From: Streptomyces sp. NBC_00285
GTDB lineage: Bacteria > Actinomycetota > Actinomycetes > Streptomycetales > Streptomycetaceae
Length of the DNA stretch: 64,000 bases
Assembly (NCBI RefSeq): GCF_036174265.1
Contig: NZ_CP108055.1
Coordinates: forward strand, 1 to 64,000
Reading direction: 5' to 3'
Within the stretch, counting starts at the first letter, position 1, and the number at the start of each line of letters is the position of its first letter. The notes under the pieces are model-generated. The model was not told the origin of the DNA. It ran no database searches and worked only from the letters and a program-made list of their open reading frames with translations. A program made the translations under genes and the position numbers. This document shows positions 8,126 to 16,857 of the stretch, in pieces.

Positions 8126-8910
8126 ATGAACACCGAGGAACTGGCCGCATCCCTGGCGGCGCCGACCGCGGCGACGGTGCGCGACGCGCTGCGCAGCCTC
8201 ACACCAGCAGCTCTGGACGCGCTGGCCGTCGAAGTCGTGGAGGCCACCGAGGAAGCCTGGCGCCAGATCGTGGTCAGCCGGGTCGCAGCGTTTGCGGCCA
8301 CCCAGCCTCGCGGCGGTCGCGCGCCCGTGGCGGCCTACTTCACAACGATCGAGCGCATGAGCACGGACGGCATGTCCATCGAGTGGAACCCGTTTATGGC
8401 GGCGCTCACGACCAACGAGGACATCCCCGACCTCAGGAACACCCGCACCATGGTGCGCGTGGTGCGCCCGCCGGAGACAGCGCTGGCCAGGAGATCGCCG
8501 ACCCGGAGCTGGTCACAGCGCTTGACCAGCTCGCCCTCCTGGACCCTCCCAACCACGAGGACTTCCTCCGTGTTCACCTGCCTCATCGACGGGCAGCTCG
8601 CCGTCAACAGCCCGGACCCCCGTCTCGCGCTCGCTCTGCCGCACGCGCCGGCGACGTCGCGGACGGCGACCTGCTCCTGGCCGCGGTCGGCGAGGAGGGA
8701 GCCGACTACTTCGTCACCCCCTACATCGCCCACCCCGAGCCCTTCGACCCGTCGTGCGGCTGCGGCGTGTGCTGCCTCGTCACGGCGCCCGGCGAGGTGG
8801 TGCTGCTGTCCCAGGGCGATTCCTGGGAGTCCTGCGATCCCTGGCCCGCCGACGACCGCCTACTCATCGTCTCCGCCCAGCGGCTGACGGACCGGCCCCT
8901 CGAGGAGTGA
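8126..8910 (+). pseudogene. Hypothetical gene with several frameshifts
   Basis: ATG 8126 follows CGAGGAGG. The N-terminal part reads MNTEELAASLAAPTAATVRDALRSL... to about 8480. GC3-rich coding then moves frame three times: GQEIADPELVTALDQLALLDPP (about 8487-8565), VFTCLIDGQLAVNSPDPRLALALP (about 8570-8650), and DGDLLLAAVGEEGADYFVTPY...RLTDRPLEE (about 8660-8910). The last part has a CGCGVCCLV cluster. About 260 residues were probably encoded. Several frameshifts in 200 bp suggest decay or a poorly sequenced patch. No family is recognised. Confidence 0.6.
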
Positions 8911-8916
8911 TCCGCC

Positions 8917-9145
8917 ATGCCCCGTACGACGTACACGCCGTCACTGCCCGGCCTCAGCGCCGCCGACGACGACCTGGACACCATCATCAACTGGGGTGCC
9001 GGCGCTGACTCCTCGGCCTACATCGCCAAGATGCTCACCGCCCCGGATGCGCACGGCATCGACCTCGACCGCACCGCCGTCCTCTACATGGCCACCGGCA
9101 GCGAGTGGCCCGAAACCCGGCTCCTGGCCGATATCGGTAAGTTCG
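8917..9145 (+). pseudogene. PAPS reductase/ATP-pyrophosphatase-like gene, 5' part, split by a 9-kb element
   Basis: The first 76 residues read MPRTTYTPSLPGLSAADDDLDTI... and contain INWGAGADSSAYIAKML, a variant of the SGGxDS pyrophosphate loop, then AVLYMATGSEWPETRLLADIGKF. The reading then enters foreign sequence. The 3' part resumes at 18129. Joining across the shared GTTCG gives LLADIGKF-EFMIPLLRENGVRF in frame. Members of this fold adenylylate a substrate before sulfur transfer or reduction; the substrate here is unknown. Confidence 0.8.
9141..9145 (+). repeat. Left junction core GTTCG of the Tn554-like element
   Basis: The same five bases occur at 18124-18128. Recombination between them restores the host reading frame. 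Confidence 0.6.
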
Positions 9146-9286
9146 GCTATCAGAACCTGCGCAATGGCCGACCTCTGGATGTGGCGAAACACCATCCGGG
9201 CCATCACGGCACGTCCGGGTGCGTTGCTCATCTCGCCGCGTGAGAACGCACGTGTCCTGAGTGCCTGCTCTGTGGCCGCGACAACT

Positions 9287-10504
9287 TCAAGGAGCGGGGG
9301 GGCCGTATATGCGTGCTGCCTGGCGCATCGGATCGCTCGCCGTACTGATGGCCTTCGGGGTGACCGCGGCCAGCTTCTTGCCAAGCGTCTCCATTTCTCC
9401 ATGCATCCGGCTGAAGTGATCCGTCAGCTCAGTGTATGCACCGCTCGGCACAAAGTAGGGCAATTTGAGTTCGCCACCACCTTTGGCACGCCATGGCAGG
9501 TCAGACTTAAAACCTCTTCCGAGCGATTCGATCCGCTCGAAGCCAGCAGGGACATGAGCGGCGAAAGTTTGCAGGCCATCCCCGCGAGGATGGGGGAGTC
9601 TACGTACCAGATAGCTCGCCAGGTCTTCGCTTATGGTCAACTCCCTAACTGGGATTGAGGTGATCTCCACTTCATCCTCTCCAGCTCTCTGGTAGAGAGT
9701 TTCCCGGTTGGCTTTGGCGATGCTTGGCAACGCGATACACCAGATGCACTTTTCGAAAAAGAGCCGCAAGACACGTGCCTCGTTGCCAGAGATGCGTGGT
9801 GTCGCGGCTAGCTCGGCCAGGAACTTCTTCAGCTCGGAAGCTTTCTCGGCGGTGAGGCCCTGATCGTCGAGATCGCGCTCGTAGCTGTCGAATGTCCGCC
9901 CGACCACATGCTCCAGGACGGCACAACGGCGCAGCACGGCCTCTTCGACGGTACTGGCGGGGCTGTCTGCCGCTGATGGCACGAAGGTGTTTGCCGGCGA
10001 TGGAGTGACGGCTCTTTCGGCAAGGCCCTTGCCGACGCTTACAGCGCTGCTCGCGAATCCCAATGTGAGGCTGGTCCAGACTTCTCTCCAGAGTCCTGGA
10101 TTCGTCTCGTAATCGGGCACGCGGCTTTCCACAGCGGCCACCGCGTAGCCAAGCGGGTATGGCACGACGATGGTGGGGATCGTGACGATGCGGCTGCTGT
10201 TATCGGACTGTTTGCCGAGGAGGGGCTTGAGGAATCGTGATGTGACCCGCTTGGTGATCATCGAGGTGGCAGCCGACGCGAGCGGGCCGAGAGTAAGTTC
10301 GATGAGTACGTCGAACAGAATGTCCCGCAAAGTGTCCGATTCGGCAATGTCAGGGTTTTCGAGCTGGTCGAGCCGGACGTCGCGGACCTGACCAGCTGCC
10401 GCGATCACCGATGCGGCAACCTCTCGAAGCGACCGGATCTGCGCGTGCCGTTCGAAGCTGAGCCGATCCTTTAGATCGCGGATAGCAGTGGCGTCGACTG
10501 TCAT
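9287..10504 (-). CDS. Cargo protein B of the 9-kb element, hypothetical
   Basis: The 405-residue product starts at ATG 10504, 15 bp after the stop of the 1030-aa cargo gene, so the two form an operon. A helical N-terminus is followed by hydrophobic stretches (about 65-80, LFDVLIELTLGPLASAA, and about 140-160, LTLGFASSAVSVGKGLAERAV) that could associate with membrane. The C-terminal half is charged, with FFEKCIWCIALPSIAKANRETLYQ. No catalytic motif or known family is seen. It probably works with its large neighbour. Confidence 0.75.
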   Translation of the reverse strand: MTVDATAIRDLKDRLSFERHAQIRSLREVAASVIAAAGQVRDVRLDQLENPDIAESDTLRDILFDVLIELTLGPLASAATSMITKRVTSRFLKPLLGKQSDNSSRIVTIPTIVVPYPLGYAVAAVESRVPDYETNPGLWREVWTSLTLGFASSAVSVGKGLAERAVTPSPANTFVPSAADSPASTVEEAVLRRCAVLEHVVGRTFDSYERDLDDQGLTAEKASELKKFLAELAATPRISGNEARVLRLFFEKCIWCIALPSIAKANRETLYQRAGEDEVEITSIPVRELTISEDLASYLVRRLPHPRGDGLQTFAAHVPAGFERIESLGRGFKSDLPWRAKGGGELKLPYFVPSGAYTELTDHFSRMHGEMETLGKKLAAVTPKAISTASDPMRQAARIYGPPAP

Positions 10505-10519
10505 GGTGAGCGCCTCGGG

Positions 10520-13500
10520 TCACATGGTGAGGTCTGCGCGGTTGGCTGACAGCACCACCAGGTTGGTCGGTACTCTTACGTCCCACGGCGCGCCGCGTTT
10601 TACGCTGCCGATGGCGTAGGTCGTCGTCGGGCTGGTTGGTCCCTCGTAGTTCCGGTCGAGGTCGAAATGTTGGCCTCCGGCGGCGAAGCTGACGATTTCG
10701 TAGCGTTCTCCGTCGATGAAGATTTCTCGCCCCACGTCGCGGTTGGTGATCCGCTCGTCGGTGTCGACGAGGAGGGCCTGCGTGTTGCCGTTGGTTAGGT
10801 TGAGGTGGCCAGAGCCGCGCAGCACGTCGGGATGGGCGTCCTCCAGTAACTCCAGCCACATGTCTGAGTACTGGAGGCCAAGCACTTCCGCGGGGTTAGT
10901 TGTGACCAAATCCCGGGCGGTGGGCGGGATGCGCTGCAGCGGTTCATTGGGATCCCACTCATCCAGCCGGTCCTGCTGCCATTCAGGCAGCGACGGCTCA
11001 CTGTCGAGGTAGGCCAGAACACGGGCTTCGTGACCGGCGGTGATTGGGACGATGACGCGGGCCGAGCCTGCTCGCAGGAATGCTTCGTGCTTGGGGTCGT
11101 TCGGGACAGAGAGATGCTGGCGCAGTGGCCAGGCCGCAGTGCGGCCCCAAAAGTAGGGTTCGAGCACATAGCTCATCTGATCCCACTCGAATGACTGCGC
11201 GAAGAACCTCACAACCGGCGCCTGCTCGTCCGCGGCAACTGGGTCGAGTTGCGGAACTCCGTCATATTGCACGACGGCGTCGTAGGTGTACGGTCCGCCG
11301 CGCATCAGCCCTATCGCCCATTTCTTGAGTTCGTCGCGTTCAATGGCACGGTTCTGTACCGAGGGTCGGCCGCCGAAGAGAGGGACACTCGGCGTACCGA
11401 ACCGGGCCTGACTCAACGACTCCCGGTACCGTGTCTCCAACACCTCGTGAGCCTGCAGAAGCCGCTGGTAGGTGTCGAGCTGCCAGCGTGCAAACAACGC
11501 TACGCTGCGGCGGCACTTGAGGTAGACGTTCATGGTGGCCGCGTTGTCGTAGGCGTTGGCGAAGCGGACGGTTACCGGGATGCCATGGTCATCGGCGACG
11601 CTGGGCATGGCAAGCACGAAGGATGACTGATAGCTCTGCAAACCGTCGGCGTCAGAACCTCCCTCCAACTCAACACCAGAGTCGAGGACGACCTCCCCGC
11701 CCACGGCGAGATGGGCATGGAATTTGTTGACTACATTCCCGGCGCCGCGACCTCGGCCGGTCGTCGCGTATCGGCCGCTGATCGGCTCGTAACCCACCGG
11801 CACCTGAAGTGCCTTACCGACCGTGACCTCACCTTCGTTGTCTGAGTCCTTGATCTCGATAGCGAAGGCGTCCCCGATCTGCATCAGCAGCGGTGGCGGA
11901 GCGGCGACGTCACGCGCCCCGTATGACTCGGTGAGGCACAGATAGTTCGCTTCGGTAATGTCGTGCGGACCGAAGGCGAGAGGCAGCGGCTTAGGTACGT
12001 CCGGCCGTACCGGCTGCGCGGCCTCGATGAGCGACAAGGCCGGTTCTGGGATCGAGAACTCAATCATGAAGCGCTTGCCGTATTGGTAGAGCTGTAGCCG
12101 CTGCACCTTCTCTACCCACCGGTAAACGCCGGACCGTGCTTGAGGCTGACCTCCTCCTCCATCGGCCGTGTTGTTGATCGTGTGGCTGGTGAGTTCGCGG
12201 ATCGTGTCGGTGGTCACCGTGCGGCGCAACTCCCGAGCGCGTTCCTGAGTGCGGGTCACCGCTTTGCTGACGACGTCCTGTGCGGTGCGGGTCGCCGACC
12301 GGCTGGCCTCCTCCTCCGATCGACTCAACTCGACCCCAGCCGATGTATCGACGTTGGTGAGTCCGTACTTGCCGGAGGTATTGACTCCGGCTCGGACGGC
12401 AAAGTCTGTGGAGATAGAGTTACTTGATTCCGCCTGCAGCTCGAACCGGTCCGTCGTTTCCAGCTCGTGTTCGGTGGTCGTCTCTGTCGTGGTCTCGTTT
12501 TCCACTGTCGCTTCAAGTCGGTGAGAGCGCTCGTGCTCGCGGGTTGTACTCTCGCCAGCGAGGACGTTCTCAATGTGCGAGATCTCGCGGGCCTCATAGC
12601 CGACCAGGTCCTCGCGAACGACGAGCAAATCACCCCACCCAAGGGCTGTGATCGCCGGGCGGGCCTTCGTGGTGGGTCTCCTCGGTTCAGGGAGCTGCTC
12701 GGTGAGCGATTGCTCATACACCCGGATCTTTCTACACAGGTCGTTGGCAGTAGCGAGCTTGGCTTGCAGGTCGACCTGTAGATCGTCGATGAAGTCGCCG
12801 AAGTTCGAGAACGTGCCTCGATCCTGAAGGAATGCGGCGAGAACCGTCCGAGCGGGTGCGCGGAGGCGCGTGCCGAGCGCAGTAAAGAACCCATCGTCGA
12901 CGGACAAGTCGCCAGAGTCGTCGAAGAGAAGTGTTGCCTTCACCATGATGGTCTGCAGTGCGCGGGCCTCGGCCACGGCCGCATTCCTGTCCTTCCTGAC
13001 GTCGACCTGCTGGGCTGGCTGTTGCGCCTTGGGCCCGCCGCCGTGGCCAGTTCCCAGGACGCTAGCTGGCGTTCGCCACGCAGAGGGGACGACCAGCGGG
13101 ATGGTGAGCAATGCCGGACCGTCAGCCACGGCGTATGCGCCAGCACCGATCCGCCGAATTACCTCGGCGAATCGCAGCGCGGCCTCGTGTGCCGTCATGA
13201 GTCGGACTGGCTCCGGATCGCCGGCGCGCTGCCGGAGCTGCAATGCCAGCCAGGATGCAATCAACCGATCATGGGCGGTGCCGAAGTGCCCAGTATGTGC
13301 GTATTCTTCCACGGACGCTGATTCGCCAAGGACTTCGACCGTCTTGTCCTGGAACTTCGCCCGCGGCTTCTTGGTGAACTGAGACGCCAGGTCCACCCAT
13401 GGCACTTGCTCTCCCAGTTCACCCTCGTCCCAGTACGGCAGCCTCTGCGCTGCGTCGGCGAGATCCTGACCCGAGCTGCGCCACAGCCTGCCGACCGCGT

Positions 13501-13612
13501 CTAAGGATCGAAAGTGCGATCCCCCAGGGTTGCGAGGGGTCGGCTCCAGGGTGCGCCGATTGTCCGCACCGCGGAGACTGACCAATCGAAATACCTCATT
13601 GGTGGCGCTCAT
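10520..13612 (-). CDS. Cargo protein A, 1030-aa multidomain protein of unknown function
   Basis: ATG 13612 is preferred because GGAAGG lies just upstream; 46 further residues are open upstream without a good ribosome site. The product shows: a globular N-terminal third; IENVLAGESTTREHERSH followed by a Glu/Thr-rich heptad-like stretch (about 380-480); a Ser/Thr-alternating segment and long helix; then QYGKRFMIEFSIPEPALSL and beta-rich domains. Near the C-terminus, NRDVGREIFIDGERYEIVSF with LDRNYEGPTSPTTTYAIGS resembles the beta repeats of phage tail or adhesin proteins. No signal peptide is seen. A structural or effector protein is possible; function is unknown. Confidence 0.8.
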   Translation of the reverse strand: MSATNEVFRLVSLRGADNRRTLEPTPRNPGGSHFRSLDAVGRLWRSSGQDLADAAQRLPYWDEGELGEQVPWVDLASQFTKKPRAKFQDKTVEVLGESASVEEYAHTGHFGTAHDRLIASWLALQLRQRAGDPEPVRLMTAHEAALRFAEVIRRIGAGAYAVADGPALLTIPLVVPSAWRTPASVLGTGHGGGPKAQQPAQQVDVRKDRNAAVAEARALQTIMVKATLLFDDSGDLSVDDGFFTALGTRLRAPARTVLAAFLQDRGTFSNFGDFIDDLQVDLQAKLATANDLCRKIRVYEQSLTEQLPEPRRPTTKARPAITALGWGDLLVVREDLVGYEAREISHIENVLAGESTTREHERSHRLEATVENETTTETTTEHELETTDRFELQAESSNSISTDFAVRAGVNTSGKYGLTNVDTSAGVELSRSEEEASRSATRTAQDVVSKAVTRTQERARELRRTVTTDTIRELTSHTINNTADGGGGQPQARSGVYRWVEKVQRLQLYQYGKRFMIEFSIPEPALSLIEAAQPVRPDVPKPLPLAFGPHDITEANYLCLTESYGARDVAAPPPLLMQIGDAFAIEIKDSDNEGEVTVGKALQVPVGYEPISGRYATTGRGRGAGNVVNKFHAHLAVGGEVVLDSGVELEGGSDADGLQSYQSSFVLAMPSVADDHGIPVTVRFANAYDNAATMNVYLKCRRSVALFARWQLDTYQRLLQAHEVLETRYRESLSQARFGTPSVPLFGGRPSVQNRAIERDELKKWAIGLMRGGPYTYDAVVQYDGVPQLDPVAADEQAPVVRFFAQSFEWDQMSYVLEPYFWGRTAAWPLRQHLSVPNDPKHEAFLRAGSARVIVPITAGHEARVLAYLDSEPSLPEWQQDRLDEWDPNEPLQRIPPTARDLVTTNPAEVLGLQYSDMWLELLEDAHPDVLRGSGHLNLTNGNTQALLVDTDERITNRDVGREIFIDGERYEIVSFAAGGQHFDLDRNYEGPTSPTTTYAIGSVKRGAPWDVRVPTNLVVLSANRADLTM

Positions 13613-13980
13613 ATTGATCCTTCCTGTTGAAGTAGAGCTTGCCCTGTCTCGCCCAGGCTCCTCCTTCCGTGCCGACGTGTACATAACGGATACATGATTG
13701 ATTGTTGATGTTTTGAAATAGGTGGTGACTGTGGGATGCTGCACCGCCATTGTGAGCGTCGTTCGAATACCAAGGGTCGTGTTTGGCCAAGAAATATCCG
13801 GGGTGCAGGGCCCGGCGTTCTCGTGAAATGCTGCTTTCGTTCCTCGACGGTTGACGGCCCGTTGGCTCTGCCGCTGGTCCCGACCGGCGAGGTCGAGATC
13901 GTGCCGCCGGAGCCAAGCAGGATGAATCGCGAGAACGCTGGGGCTCTGTCCAGGAACCCCTGTCAGTGATTGATGCTCGG
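13613..13980. other. Intergenic region upstream of the cargo operon
   Basis: About 370 bp, locally more AT-rich than its surroundings (for example TGATTGATTGTTGATGTTTT near 13693). It presumably holds the promoter of the minus-strand cargo operon. I see no convincing gene or strong hairpin. Confidence 0.4.
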
Positions 13981-15651
13981 CTACGTCGAAGGGCGGAACG
14001 CCTGTCGGCGGGAGAGTTCGGCGGCGTAGTCAGCCCTTGTGGAACCAGCCTCCTTGGTCCACTGCTCGGCACGGCTGATGTGAAGCCCCAGCAGGCGGCT
14101 GAGGACGACGGCCGGGAGTTCCGAGGAGAGCTCCATGAGTGTGGTGTTGCGGGCGGGCCGTGCCTTGATACCCAGGGCGGTGAGCTTGCGCATGAGCTGT
14201 CGGCTACTGATCGGCTGTCCGCCAGCCGTGCCCGGGAACAGCCAGGGGTGATCGTCACTGCGTCCGAGAGTGGAGTACCCGTGCCGCTGCTGGACGAGCT
14301 CCAACACGAGGGAGTCCAGCGGTGGCTGCAGGTCGGTCGGGTGGGACCCGAGTGCGAGCGCAACCGCGTCCTTTGTACAGGTGACCTGGTCCAGGCGGAT
14401 CCGGGAGGTTCGACTCAGAGGCTGGGCGAACAGCAAGAGAAGAAGGCCCGTGACGCGGGTGGCGGTGTCGACCCCGTCTCCCTTCACGAGCCGGCGGACG
14501 TGGGCCCATCGTTGATCTTGCTCAATGAGGACCATCGCCGAGTCCTGAGGCGGGATCGGGATCACGACGTGGTGAGCGTGGCGATTGCGTACTGACCAGA
14601 CCAGGAAGGTCCGGGCGAGATAGCGAACCCAGAGGTCAGTGGCCAGCCAGTCGTCGATGTCGTGTTGGGTGCATGTGGCCAGGCTCGTGCCGCGGGCCCG
14701 GAGCCATTCGATCAGTTGGATTGCGGCCTTGACCTCACGGCGGACGACAACCGCTTGGTGCAGCGTGACGGGCCGTTTCTCGGCGTCTCGCCGGAGCCGC
14801 CGCAAGTGGTGCCAGGTGGCGAAGCCGCGGACGACCTGACGCTCGCTTACGTCCTCGATTCGGGCGACGGCCCGGGGCAGCCATCGCTCAAGTTCGGCGA
14901 GGCGCTCGTCGCGAGCCGGAAGAACACCGTCGGCAGCCAGGGCTGCTCTCAAGTGCCGGACTGCTTTGACCGGGTGTCCAAGGCGGTCGAGGAGGTCGTG
15001 CGTCACGGGCCCCTTCGCGGCAGCGAGAGCGGCCAACAGACGCCGCGGAACGGGTTCACGAAGCCAGTACAGAAGAGAGAGCGGATCGCCCCGGTGTAAG
15101 CATTGGAACACCGGTTCCAGGTCCGCTCGGACGGTGCCGTCCGGCCCGCCGAGCAAGCCGGTCAACTGCCGGTTGAATGCACACGAGTTGCAAAGCCCGT
15201 GGTGATAGAGCCGTTCGAGGGCACCACACTGGACACAGTTGCGTCTGGCGATGGGGTGCTTGTCGTAGCAGGACCGGCAGAGTGCTTCCCCGTTCGGGCC
15301 GCGTCCAGTGAGCGGCTTGGCCGTGCCACAAATGTGGCACGGCACCGGAACCCGAATGCAGCTGTGACAGAGAGGCCCGCCGTCGGGCAGCCGGGCCTTC
15401 ACCGACCGTTCGTTGCCGCAGCGGGAGCACGTCTCGGGCGGCCGCAGCTGGTTGGAACACGCCTCGCAGCGGGGCGCCTCGCTCTGGGCGAAGTAGCAGG
15501 GCCGGGTCCGGCCGCAGTCCGCGCAGACGGCTGTCGGTGGCCGGAAGCATCGTCCGCAGAGTCGCTGGTGACCGTTGCCGCGAACGATGTTCGCGGTACG
15601 TCCGCAGCTGGTGCGTGGTTGACCGGGTCGGCTCGGGTGCAGGGGTGACAC
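13981..15651 (-). CDS. Zinc-ribbon recombinase-like protein, C-terminal part (frameshifted from 16511 gene)
   Basis: This 556-codon frame continues the zinc-ribbon array of the upstream gene in a different frame. It has repeated CxxC pairs (CGRC, CADC, CEAC, CSRC, CHSC, CHIC, CRSC, CVQC, CNSC), a helical region, and a C-terminal tyrosine-recombinase-like domain (LLLLLFAQPLSRTSRIRLDQV, WLFPGTAGGQPISSRQLMRKL, ARPARNTTLMELSSELP, LLGLHISRAEQW). A clear catalytic Tyr is not visible, so it may be an accessory recombinase like Tn554 TnpB. The true protein probably spans 16511-13981 (about 840 aa), with one frameshift near 15610. Confidence 0.65.
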   Translation of the reverse strand: MSPLHPSRPGQPRTSCGRTANIVRGNGHQRLCGRCFRPPTAVCADCGRTRPCYFAQSEAPRCEACSNQLRPPETCSRCGNERSVKARLPDGGPLCHSCIRVPVPCHICGTAKPLTGRGPNGEALCRSCYDKHPIARRNCVQCGALERLYHHGLCNSCAFNRQLTGLLGGPDGTVRADLEPVFQCLHRGDPLSLLYWLREPVPRRLLAALAAAKGPVTHDLLDRLGHPVKAVRHLRAALAADGVLPARDERLAELERWLPRAVARIEDVSERQVVRGFATWHHLRRLRRDAEKRPVTLHQAVVVRREVKAAIQLIEWLRARGTSLATCTQHDIDDWLATDLWVRYLARTFLVWSVRNRHAHHVVIPIPPQDSAMVLIEQDQRWAHVRRLVKGDGVDTATRVTGLLLLLFAQPLSRTSRIRLDQVTCTKDAVALALGSHPTDLQPPLDSLVLELVQQRHGYSTLGRSDDHPWLFPGTAGGQPISSRQLMRKLTALGIKARPARNTTLMELSSELPAVVLSRLLGLHISRAEQWTKEAGSTRADYAAELSRRQAFRPST

Positions 15652-16511
15652 AGCGGCTGGTCGTCGACAGTTCTGGTGGCGACCGGCTTGGTTCGCCCGC
15701 AGCGCGAGCAGGGCAGGAGGCGGAACTTCTCGTAGCAGGCGCGGCAGGCGCGTTGGCCGTCCAGGCCGTGGCGGAGCTTTCGGTCGGTGCCGCAGAACGG
15801 GCAGGCCGGCAGCACAATGTTCCGGGCGCCGCGGGCCAGGAGGTCTTCGATCAGGAGGATGAGCTTGTGCGGCCCGTGGGCGCCCTCTCCGGTCAACAGG
15901 CGGAGGTTGACCTCCAGGGCCAAGGCCAGCTGACGCTGCTGGGCGGGCATCTGGCAGATTGCCCGGACCGCGGCGGCCACCTCATCCCGGGCGAGGCCGG
16001 GGTCGACTGCGGCAGTGTGGTCGCAGACGACGTCGACGGGGTCCTGGTTACCGGTGTCGGGATGAAGGGCACAGCGGGGCTGGCCGAGGCGGTCGTGGCT
16101 GGCGGCATACGCGGTCCGGCCGCAGATGACGCACGGGTTCGCAGCCGCGGCCTGCTTCATCTGGCAGTAGGCACAGATCCGCTGGTCGCCGTCGAGGTTG
16201 GGCAGGCGGTGCTGTTTGCCGCAGTGGGCGCATCTGGGCAGCACGACCCGAGTGGCGCCGACAGCCTGCAGGGCCCGCACGAGTTTCTGGATAGCCACGG
16301 GTCCCTCGGGGCGACCGGACGTGAGCAGTTCGGGGTCCCGGCTGAGGGCCTCGGCGAGCTTGCGGTGACGGGACTTCATCTTGGCCGTCGAGGCGATGGC
16401 CTCGGCGACCACGGCCGGGGAGAGCTCGGGTTCGATAGCCAGGACGACCTCGGCGATCAACGCGGTCGGCTCGGTGAGGAACCGGGGAGGCTGGTCATGC
16501 TCCTGGGGCAC
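15399..16511 (-). CDS. Zinc-ribbon recombinase-like protein, N-terminal part
   Basis: Translation from ATG 16511 gives helical segments (TALIAEVVLAIEPELSPAVVAEAIAST) alternating with zinc ribbons (CAHCGKQHRLP, CAYC, CVICG, CPFCGTDRKL, CRACYEKF, CSRCGRTK, CHPC). After about residue 300 (near 15610) it becomes an Arg/Pro/Ala shadow, while the ribbon pattern continues in the frame ending at 13981. The start is 7 bp after the stop of the HTH gene, so the recombination genes form one operon. Confidence 0.65.
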   Translation of the reverse strand: MPQEHDQPPRFLTEPTALIAEVVLAIEPELSPAVVAEAIASTAKMKSRHRKLAEALSRDPELLTSGRPEGPVAIQKLVRALQAVGATRVVLPRCAHCGKQHRLPNLDGDQRICAYCQMKQAAAANPCVICGRTAYAASHDRLGQPRCALHPDTGNQDPVDVVCDHTAAVDPGLARDEVAAAVRAICQMPAQQRQLALALEVNLRLLTGEGAHGPHKLILLIEDLLARGARNIVLPACPFCGTDRKLRHGLDGQRACRACYEKFRLLPCSRCGRTKPVATRTVDDQPLCHPCTRADPVNHAPAADVPRTSFAATVTSDSADDASGHRQPSARTAAGPGPATSPRARRPAARRVPTSCGRPRRAPAAATNGR

Positions 16512-16518
16512 GCGGGGC

Positions 16519-16848
16519 CTACTCCTTCACGATGCGGGCCCGCGTCGGCCGGAGGCCGCCGAGTCCGCCGTGGGTCTCGGCGGCGTCGCCGGCCGCCTTG
16601 CGGCGCTGGGCGGCGACGGCGACCGGCTGGATCAGCTCTTCCATCGAGCAGCCGAGGATGTCGAGCAGGGCCATGAGTGTCTTCAGGCTCAGCCGCTCGG
16701 GCCTCTCCACCACGAGCCGGTAAGTCTGGCTGGGGGACAAGTCGATGCCCCGCTCGGCCAGCAGTGGCCGTAGGTCGGTGGTGGAGAACATGCCGCGGGT
16801 TGCCATGACCTCGCGCAGGTGCCAGCGGTAGTCCAGTTTTGCCGTCAT
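16519..16848 (-). CDS. XRE-type helix-turn-helix protein
   Basis: The 109-residue product has a Cro/C1-like HTH: LREVMATRGMFSTTDLRPLLAERGIDLSPSQTYRLV, then SLKTLMALLDILGCSMEELIQ (about residues 10-75). It lies between the two recombinase genes (9 bp after the first, 7 bp before the second). That placement suggests an operon regulator or a recombination directionality/helper protein, the position TnpC would occupy by analogy. Confidence 0.8.
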   Translation of the reverse strand: MTAKLDYRWHLREVMATRGMFSTTDLRPLLAERGIDLSPSQTYRLVVERPERLSLKTLMALLDILGCSMEELIQPVAVAAQRRKAAGDAAETHGGLGGLRPTRARIVKE

Positions 16849-16857
16849 GTCGTATCC

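Noticed and set aside
15537..16676. 379-codon open frame on the plus strand
   Set aside because: It lies antisense to the zinc-ribbon gene and reads as Gly/Val/Arg shadow without motifs.
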